Source: Terriglobales bacterium | GTDB lineage: Bacteria > Acidobacteriota > Terriglobia > Terriglobales > Acidobacteriaceae | DNA length: 12,531 nucleotides | Direction: 5' to 3' | NCBI GenBank assembly: GCA_019241735.1 | Contig: JAFAWN010000314.1 | Location: forward strand, 1 to 12,531 | Shown here: piece after piece, positions 7,739 through 12,531 of the stretch | How the letters are laid out: every line of letters starts with the position of its first letter | Position numbering within the stretch: the stretch's first letter is position 1 | Notes under the pieces: model-generated | Seen by the model: only the letters and a program-made list of their open reading frames with translations | Told to the model about the DNA's origin: nothing | Database searches by the model: none | Made by a program: the position numbers and the translations under genes

Positions 7739-8353
7739 CTATAACGAGCCCCGAAGGCCCAGCGAATCCGCATTTTCGCGCAGGGCGGCGATGCAAAAGG
7801 CGATGTGTTCTTCCAATGGGATGCCGAGCTCCTCAGCGCCCTTCCGCACATCATCGCGCGATACACCACGCGCGAACGCCTTGTCTTTGAGCCGTTTCTT
7901 AACGGAATCGACCTCGAGGTCCAAAATACTTTTTGAGGGACGAACGTAAGTGCAGGCGACCAGAAAACCGGCAAGCTCGTCACAGGCGAAAAGCGTATGC
8001 TCCAACGCCGATTGCCGGGCGACACCGACGTAGTCGGCGTGAGACAAAATCGCGCGAATCATTTCCTCTGGATAACCCAGCTCCCGAAGTATCCTGGCCC
8101 CTTCTGCGGGATGTTCTTTGTCGGGCGAATGTTCGTGATTGGGCCAGCGCTCATAATCAAAATCGTGTAGAAGAGCCGTGATGCCCCACAAGTCCTCGTC
8201 CGCACTTTGCCGCCGCGCGTAGGCGCGGACGCACGCCTCGACCGCGAGCATGTGCTTTCGCAGAGATTCAGACTGCGTGTACTCGCACAGCAATTTCCAG
8301 GCATCGGCCCGCACGGGCATAGCAATCGACCGGACATTTTCAGGCCCGTACAT
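7739..8353 (-). CDS. HD-domain metal-dependent hydrolase
   Basis: A 204-residue HD-superfamily protein of the predicted-hydrolase type (COG2316-like, from memory). Potential metal ligands are H34 (RKHMLAVE), H63-D64 (LLHDFDYE), H81 (KEHPAEGA), H105 (SHAD) and D125 (CDELAGF). The EYTQSESLRKHMLAVE segment (24-39) and AEELGIPLEEHI near the C-terminus are typical of small HD proteins. Substrate is unknown; such proteins are usually phosphohydrolases, but some HD proteins with this ligand count are di-iron enzymes. The ATG at 8353 overlaps the end of the PLP-enzyme gene by 14 bases. Met12 (ATG 8320) would start closer to the conserved region and avoid the overlap, but lacks a Shine-Dalgarno. Position and overlap place it as the third gene of the permease operon. 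Confidence 0.85.
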   Translation of the reverse strand: MYGPENVRSIAMPVRADAWKLLCEYTQSESLRKHMLAVEACVRAYARRQSADEDLWGITALLHDFDYERWPNHEHSPDKEHPAEGARILRELGYPEEMIRAILSHADYVGVARQSALEHTLFACDELAGFLVACTYVRPSKSILDLEVDSVKKRLKDKAFARGVSRDDVRKGAEELGIPLEEHIAFCIAALRENADSLGLRGSL

Positions 8354-9644
8354 TCTTGCACTCAGAGGCCGCGATCTCGGTGAGGGCTGTAATCACTGAG
8401 TCAACTTCCTCAACGGTGTTGTAATGGACCAATCCAATCCGGAGTAAGCCCCCGGAGTCCTCTACCCCGAGCCTTTCCGTTAAGTTGACTGCATAGTAAT
8501 TTCCGTCCCACGTGAAAATGCCACGCTGTCCCAGGCGTGCAGCCATATCCGCAGGCTTATAGTTTCCCACTCGAATTCCAACAGTCGGCACCCGATGCTC
8601 AAATCTGGCGGGGTCGGCGATACCAAAGAATCGGAGTCCAGGGATCCGCAACAGACCATCGATCATCCTGGTCATCAGCGCGACTTCATGCTGGCGAATC
8701 GCTTTGTAGGCCGTCTCGATCGCCGCGCGGCGATCTGTCGGGACGTTACATCCGCACATTGTCCCCACGAATGCCAGGTAGTCAATTGCGGCAGTCACAC
8801 CCGCGAGCCCTTCATGATTTAAAGTTCCGGTCTCCCAGCGCGCGGGAACGGTATCGGTCGAGGGCCGCACCTTGTGAGGTCGAAAACGCAATAGGTGGTC
8901 GCGCTTTCCGTAAATGCAACCCATATGCGGCCCGAAAAACTTATAGGGCGAACAAGCCAAAAAATCACAATCAAGAGCACGAACATCAATCAGTCCATGC
9001 GGAGCATAGTGGACCGCATCAATGAAAGCGAGCGCACCGGCCTCATGGGCCAGGCGAACAATGTCGCGAACGGGATTGATCGTGCCCACTGCGTTGGCTG
9101 CGTAACCGACGGCAACCAGTCGAGTGCGTTTGGTAATTTGTCGCTTTAAATCACTCAAATCCAGAGTGCAATCGGCGGGATCGATATCCACCTGGCGCAC
9201 CACCACGTTGCATTCTTCTTCAAGAGCTCGCCACGGTGCGACATTGGCATCATGGTCCAGAGTGGTCACGACAATTTCATCGCCAGATTTCAATTCTCGG
9301 CCTATGGCGCGTGCAAGCGCGAACGTCATGGTGGTCATATTTGCGCCGAAAAAGATTTCATCTGCGGCACATTTCAGAAGATCTGCCATTGCGGCGCGCG
9401 CGTCGGCGATTACCGCGTCGGTCCGCGAGCTGGTGGCAAATGCGCCGCCCGTGTTAGCGTTGCTGCGCTCAAAGTAGTCGCGAACCGCATCCATCACACT
9501 CTGTGGGACCTGCGTTCCACCGGGCGAATCCAGAAAAATCGCCTGCTGGCCATTAATGCTTTGCTGAAGTGACGGGAATTGTGCTCGAACCCGTTCAACA
9601 TCCAGGGGGGAAAACACCACTTCCTGTTCGACGGAGCTATTCAT
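8340..9644 (-). CDS. cysteine-desulfurase-like class V aminotransferase (VC1184-type), desulfurase Cys absent
   Basis: PLP-dependent fold-type I enzyme of 434 residues. FLDSPGGTQVP (37-47) and TLDHDANVAPW (128-138) fit the VC1184 subfamily as I remember it. FIDAVHYAPHG (207-217) supplies the PLP Asp209 and His212. SPYKFFGPHMG (232-242) carries the Schiff-base Lys235, and RWETGTLNHEG (269-279) is the family's ExGT segment. In the segment equivalent to the SufS cysteine loop (TGHHCA) the sequence is DGNYYA (380-385), with Tyr384 where the persulfide Cys should be. It is therefore unlikely to be a standard desulfurase. A lyase, epimerase or transaminase acting on an imported amino acid is an inference. 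The start overlaps the permease stop as ATGA, so translation is probably coupled, and the 3' end overlaps the HD gene. Confidence 0.85.
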   Translation of the reverse strand: MNSSVEQEVVFSPLDVERVRAQFPSLQQSINGQQAIFLDSPGGTQVPQSVMDAVRDYFERSNANTGGAFATSSRTDAVIADARAAMADLLKCAADEIFFGANMTTMTFALARAIGRELKSGDEIVVTTLDHDANVAPWRALEEECNVVVRQVDIDPADCTLDLSDLKRQITKRTRLVAVGYAANAVGTINPVRDIVRLAHEAGALAFIDAVHYAPHGLIDVRALDCDFLACSPYKFFGPHMGCIYGKRDHLLRFRPHKVRPSTDTVPARWETGTLNHEGLAGVTAAIDYLAFVGTMCGCNVPTDRRAAIETAYKAIRQHEVALMTRMIDGLLRIPGLRFFGIADPARFEHRVPTVGIRVGNYKPADMAARLGQRGIFTWDGNYYAVNLTERLGVEDSGGLLRIGLVHYNTVEEVDSVITALTEIAASECKNVRA

Positions 9645-11011
9645 TTATTTGTTTCTACGACTTTCCGGTTCTGAGAAAACCAATAAAACACCGGTATCCC
9701 CGCGAGCACGACAGCCGAACCATAGATCGAATCCCTTAAATTCGCCTTGAATGTAAACACAAGCAGGACAGCCGCGCAAACCAGAAACAACGCTGGAACG
9801 AATGGATATCCCCATACCCTAAACGGGCGCGGAAGTTGGGGATCGCGCCAGCGAAATACAAATATTGTGCTGGCGGTAACAAAATAAAAAAGCCATTCTG
9901 AAAAAATCGCCAGAGTAAAAAGCTGTTGAAACTTCCCGCCTACGAGCAACACGATTGCGGCGAGTACAGCCTGAACAATAATCGCATTGGATGGGGTTCG
10001 AAACCGGGGATGCACTTCCGCTAAAGCTTTGAAGAAGTACTGGTCACGAGACGCCGCGAAGGGAACCCGGGCCCCGCTCATGGTGGTTCCGTTCAAGGTG
10101 ACAAGCATTGACACCGCCATTCCCACACTGACCAGTACTGTGGCACAATACCCGCCTGCCAGCCGCATCGCGTCCGAGGCCGGACGTTCCGACGCCGCAA
10201 TCGCTTGCGCCGGCATCACGAATTGCACGCCGGCATTCATCGCGACGTACAGCAGGGCGACAATTATCACGCCGCCAATTAAAGCCAGCGGAATGTTCCT
10301 TTGAGGATTGCGAATTTCCCCCGCCACCATATTTAAATCGTTCCATCCGTCATACGCCCACAACGCGGAGACAAGGGCGACGACAAACCCGGAAATTCCG
10401 CCTATTGAAGACGGCACAATCCCGCTGAAGTTGCTCCAATTTCCTCCGCCGTAGGTGAACGCGGCTGCAATTATCGTGAGAATCAAAAATATTTTGAGCG
10501 TCGTAAAAAAGAATTGGAACTCTCCAGCCTTCCGGACCCCTACATAGTTGATTGCGGAAATCAGGACAATCAATCCGATCGACAATAAATGTCCGTTGGT
10601 TACTTCTAGCGGTGCGCTTAAAACCGGACGATTGAAGAAATCGGAAGAAGAAAACGTGCCCAAAATTCGCACGATGCCGGCGGTAATGGTTGCGATTGAG
10701 GCCGGTTTGGCAATCGTGAACCAGGTCCAGGCGTCCAGGAAACCCGCAAGCGGCCCATATGCGTCCCTTAAATAAATATATTCGCCGCCGGCTTCGGGCT
10801 TCATTGCGCCAAGCTCGGCATAGGTCAATGCGCCAAAAAACGACAGCAATCCGCCCACCAGCCATGCCAGGTAAACGACTCTGGCGGAACCGGCAGCTTG
10901 CATCATCTCTCGCGGAACCAGAAATATTCCGCTTCCGATAATCGTCCCCACCACCACAGCCAGCGCGTGGCGAAGGGTTAATTCGCGGGCAAGATTCGTT
11001 GGAATGGTCAC
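9641..11011 (-). CDS. APC-superfamily amino acid permease
   Basis: Inner-membrane amino acid transporter of 456 residues with about 12 hydrophobic segments, as expected for the APC/LAT-like families. TM1 carries the substrate-binding GSGIF motif (26-30) after VVGTI, followed by PEAGGEYIYLRDAYG (72-86). The TM6 region has ALWAYDGWNDLNMVAGEIRNPQRNIP, which is diagnostic of the LAT/SteT-like branch. Substrate cannot be read from the sequence. An in-frame TAG upstream limits the start to GTG 11011 or later. GGAGGA abuts that GTG directly, an unusually tight spacing, and is 7 bases (core GGAGG) from an ATT codon at 11005. The gene is first in the minus-strand operon and overlaps the PLP-enzyme gene by four bases (ATGA), which suggests that the enzyme handles the imported substrate. 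Confidence 0.92.
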   Translation of the reverse strand: MTIPTNLARELTLRHALAVVVGTIIGSGIFLVPREMMQAAGSARVVYLAWLVGGLLSFFGALTYAELGAMKPEAGGEYIYLRDAYGPLAGFLDAWTWFTIAKPASIATITAGIVRILGTFSSSDFFNRPVLSAPLEVTNGHLLSIGLIVLISAINYVGVRKAGEFQFFFTTLKIFLILTIIAAAFTYGGGNWSNFSGIVPSSIGGISGFVVALVSALWAYDGWNDLNMVAGEIRNPQRNIPLALIGGVIIVALLYVAMNAGVQFVMPAQAIAASERPASDAMRLAGGYCATVLVSVGMAVSMLVTLNGTTMSGARVPFAASRDQYFFKALAEVHPRFRTPSNAIIVQAVLAAIVLLVGGKFQQLFTLAIFSEWLFYFVTASTIFVFRWRDPQLPRPFRVWGYPFVPALFLVCAAVLLVFTFKANLRDSIYGSAVVLAGIPVFYWFSQNRKVVETNK

Positions 11012-11017
11012 TCCTCC
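11012..11017 (-). promoter_or_regulatory. Shine-Dalgarno abutting the permease GTG start
   Basis: GGAGGA on the minus strand is the strongest ribosome binding site in the window, yet its last base is directly followed by the GTG at 11011. The start may be this GTG or a non-standard codon slightly downstream. Confidence 0.5.
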
Positions 11018-11126
11018 GAGCGGCCTCTATCAGCATCACCTCATTGGGCTACAATCGCAGTGTTGGAGCAGCGGCCAAAATGCGGCCCAACGATAGTACA
11101 TTTATCAAGGTGTTGATTATAAGTAT

Positions 11127-11203
11127 GGCGGCGTAGCTCAGGTGGCTAGAGCGACGGTCTCATAATCCGTAGGTCGTTGGTTCGAGTCCAACCGCCGCCA
11201 CCA
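11127..11203 (+). tRNA. tRNA with CAT anticodon (elongator Met, or Ile2 with modified C34)
   Basis: A full cloverleaf can be folded by eye. The acceptor GGCGGCG pairs with CGCCGCC, followed by A73 and an encoded CCA. The D stem is GCTC/GAGC and the anticodon stem ACGGT/TCCGT, whose innermost pair is a T-T mismatch. The loop is CTCATAA with anticodon CAT at 11161-11163. The variable loop is AGGTC, and the T arm is GTTGG/CCAAC with loop TTCGAGT. The G1-C72 pair and the lack of the three G-C pairs before the anticodon loop argue against initiator tRNA. The variable and T-arm region also resembles E. coli ileX, so the TilS-modified isoleucine tRNA is a real alternative. There is no integrase or duplicated 3' end nearby, so no attachment site is implied. 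Confidence 0.93.
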
Positions 11204-11216
11204 AATTTTTATTTGG
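11201..11216 (+). other. small A/T-rich hairpin at the tRNA 3' end
   Basis: CCAAAT, loop TTTT, ATTTGG is a perfect 6-bp inverted repeat that shares its first bases with the encoded CCA. No T-run follows, so it is a poor intrinsic terminator. It may influence 3' processing or be chance. Confidence 0.3.
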
Positions 11217-11220
11217 ACCT

Positions 11221-11318
11221 CTTCTCGTCTGCTTTTACTTGTCGTCTGCTCTCTCTTCGTCTGTTCTCTCTTCCTCGGCTCTCACTTCTCGTGTGCTCTC
11301 ACTTCTCGTCTGCTCGCA
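11221..11318 (+). repeat. six-unit degenerate tandem repeat, 15-17 bp, pyrimidine-rich
   Basis: Consecutive units start at 11221, 11238, 11255, 11270, 11285 and 11302 and follow the consensus CTTCTCGTCTGCTCTCA. Four units are 17 bases; the two central ones are 15 bases and more diverged. Units 5 and 6 are closest to each other. The plus strand is almost purely pyrimidine except for the central G positions and the occasional terminal A. The 15/17 unit lengths are not multiples of three overall, so it is unlikely to encode a repeat peptide. It fills much of the gap between the tRNA and the helicase gene. Confidence 0.75.
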
Positions 11319-11420
11319 TGTTTTCAGCAATCTACGAGAAGGGTTCAACCGTGCCGCAAGTAGGAGACTGTGTTTCTAATCTCTTAGCCGGCTGACCGCT
11401 GTACTTTAAGGGCGAAAGGT

Positions 11421-11448
11421 TTGCGAAACTGGACCTTTCCGATAAAAT
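11421..11448 (+). promoter_or_regulatory. sigma70-like promoter for the helicase gene, possibly giving a leaderless mRNA
   Basis: TTGCGA (11421-11426), a 16-base spacer, then TAAAAT (11443-11448). The helicase ATG is at 11457, so a usual start 6-8 bases after the -10 would fall at or within two bases of the ATG. No Shine-Dalgarno is present before this ATG, which fits a leaderless transcript. Confidence 0.45.
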
Positions 11449-11456
11449 AAGACTAG

Positions 11457-12531
11457 ATGTCTCCCGTCAGCCAACTTTCCACAGTACCGGCACTCGAATG
11501 GGCGCACCCTCTGGTCCAGGAATGGTTCGTTGGGCGCTTTGGAACGCCCACTGAGCCCCAGGAACAGGGGTGGCCGCATATCCTTGCCGGACGCACAACG
11601 CTCATTTCGGCACCTACCGGCTCCGGCAAGACTCTAGCGGCGTTTCTGGCTTGCATCGATCGTCTGGTGCGCAAGGCGTTAGATGGAAACCTCCAGGACC
11701 GCACCGAGGTGCTCTACGTATCACCGCTGAAGGCCCTGGGCAACGACATTCAGAAGAACCTCGAAGTCCCGCTGGGCGAAATTCTTCAAATGGCCGGGGA
11801 GCGCGGTTTACTGATGCCACAAATCCGCACTGCCGTCCGCACCGGTGACACCTTGGCGCGGGAACGCCAGGCGATGCTGAAGCGTCCTCCACATATTCTG
11901 GTCACAACGCCGGAATCGCTTTACATCCTGCTGACCGCTGAAAAAAGCCGGACGATCCTTCGTGACGTGGAAACCGTAATCGTGGATGAAATTCACGCCG
12001 TCGCCGACGACAAACGCGGCGCTCACCTGAGCCTGTCGCTGGAACGGCTCGCGATACTCACTGTGCGTCCGCCGGTGCGCATCGGGCTTTCCGCTACGCA
12101 GAAGCCGATTGAAGAGATTGCGCACTTCCTGACCGGCAACGGCCATCCTGCGCCGGTGATTGTGAATGTAGGCCACCGCCGAAAGCTGGACCTGGCGGTC
12201 GAAGTTCCGCCCAGTCCATTGGGCCCGGTTGCCAGCAATGAGATGTGGGATGAAATCTATAACCGCCTGGTCGAACTGATCGGGCAGCACCGCTCCACGT
12301 TGATTTTCGTGAATACGCGAAGGCTGGCGGAGCGACTCTCTCACCAGCTCTCCGAGCGCATAGGCGAAGATGCGGTGGCCGCCCACCACGGAAGCCTTTC
12401 GCGGAAAATCCGGCTGGCCGCGGAAAAGAAACTTAAAGAGGGAGAGATCAAAGCCCTGGTGGCGACCGCGTCGCTGGAGTTGGGAATTGATATTGGCAGC
12501 GTCGATCTGGTCGTGCAGATAAGCTCGCCCC
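11457..12531 (+). CDS. Lhr-family DEAD/DEAH-box helicase, partial (C-terminus beyond right edge)
   Basis: ATP-dependent superfamily 2 helicase of the large-helicase-related (Lhr) group, which unwinds nucleic acids and is linked to DNA repair. The 358 visible codons contain a Q-motif-like FGTPTEPQEQGWP (28-40), Walker A APTGSGKT (52-59), motif Ia SPLKALGND (89-97), motif Ib TTPESL (150-155), motif II DEIH (177-180), motif III SAT (212-214), motif IV TLIFVNTRR (301-309), HHGS (330-333) and motif V ATASLELGIDIG (346-357). DEIHAVADDKRG and LSPLKAL-type segments are typical of Lhr rather than RecQ or RecG. The frame runs off the window, so the winged-helix and Lhr C-terminal domains, and the choice between Lhr-core and full-length Lhr, cannot be judged. 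A ligase or nuclease partner, sometimes found next to bacterial Lhr, would lie outside. Confidence 0.92.
   Translation, partial: MSPVSQLSTVPALEWAHPLVQEWFVGRFGTPTEPQEQGWPHILAGRTTLISAPTGSGKTLAAFLACIDRLVRKALDGNLQDRTEVLYVSPLKALGNDIQKNLEVPLGEILQMAGERGLLMPQIRTAVRTGDTLARERQAMLKRPPHILVTTPESLYILLTAEKSRTILRDVETVIVDEIHAVADDKRGAHLSLSLERLAILTVRPPVRIGLSATQKPIEEIAHFLTGNGHPAPVIVNVGHRRKLDLAVEVPPSPLGPVASNEMWDEIYNRLVELIGQHRSTLIFVNTRRLAERLSHQLSERIGEDAVAAHHGSLSRKIRLAAEKKLKEGEIKALVATASLELGIDIGSVDLVVQISSP

Noticed and set aside
11012..11126. Divergent promoters between the permease operon and the tRNA
   Set aside because: TATAAG at 11118-11123 is too close to the mature tRNA end to be its -10, and TTGGAG at 11063-11068 has no partner at a usable distance. 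Promoters must exist but cannot be placed.
11221..11318. CRISPR array
   Set aside because: The units are directly adjacent with no spacers, are only 15-17 bases, and no cas genes are present.
11177..11395. A 72-codon plus-strand frame starting inside the tRNA
   Set aside because: It begins within the tRNA and runs through the tandem repeat. Its Ser/Leu/Phe-rich composition simply reflects the pyrimidine repeat.
11127..11456. Integration site or mobile-element boundary at the tRNA
   Set aside because: There is no integrase, no repeated tRNA 3' end and no change in gene character. The downstream gene is an ordinary helicase.

Overview
The window looks like a chromosomal segment from a Gram-negative, moderately GC-rich soil-type bacterium. 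I suspect an acidobacterium, but this is inference from gene content and style only: a kdsB gene for LPS Kdo, a tandem ThyX-like protein, a protocatechuate branch, and many GTG starts and gene overlaps. No phage, transposon, integrase or CRISPR signal was seen. Everything from position 1 to about 11011 is on the minus strand. A tRNA gene and a helicase gene occupy the right end on the plus strand, so about 11012-11126 is a divergent intergenic region.

Read in the direction of transcription (right to left), the first minus-strand group is an APC-family amino acid permease, a class V PLP-dependent enzyme of the cysteine-desulfurase-like type that lacks the desulfurase cysteine, and an HD-domain hydrolase. 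These three overlap by 4 and 14 bases and are probably one operon. A 142-base gap leads to a large, uncharacterised GHSTG alpha/beta hydrolase, then kdsB (CMP-Kdo synthetase) 39 bases further on. After 92 bases comes a 536-residue protein built from two diverged ThyX-like halves.

The left third is a protocatechuate operon in the order pcaH, pcaG, pcaB, pcaD. It takes protocatechuate through ring cleavage, cycloisomerisation and enol-lactone hydrolysis to 3-oxoadipate. pcaD is cut by the left edge. A decarboxylase (pcaC or a fused pcaDC) and the downstream CoA-transferase and thiolase would be expected outside the window. No regulator of this operon is visible here.

The right end holds a CAT-anticodon tRNA with encoded CCA, a six-unit degenerate 15-17 bp pyrimidine-rich tandem repeat, a good sigma70-like promoter placed so that the next mRNA may be leaderless, and the first 358 codons of an Lhr-type DEAD/DEAH helicase cut by the right edge.

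The items most worth a second look are the tandem ThyX protein, whose two halves keep complementary parts of the active-site signature, the orphan alpha/beta hydrolase, the permease-PLP enzyme-HD operon and the tandem repeat. I did not find an obviously new multi-gene system.
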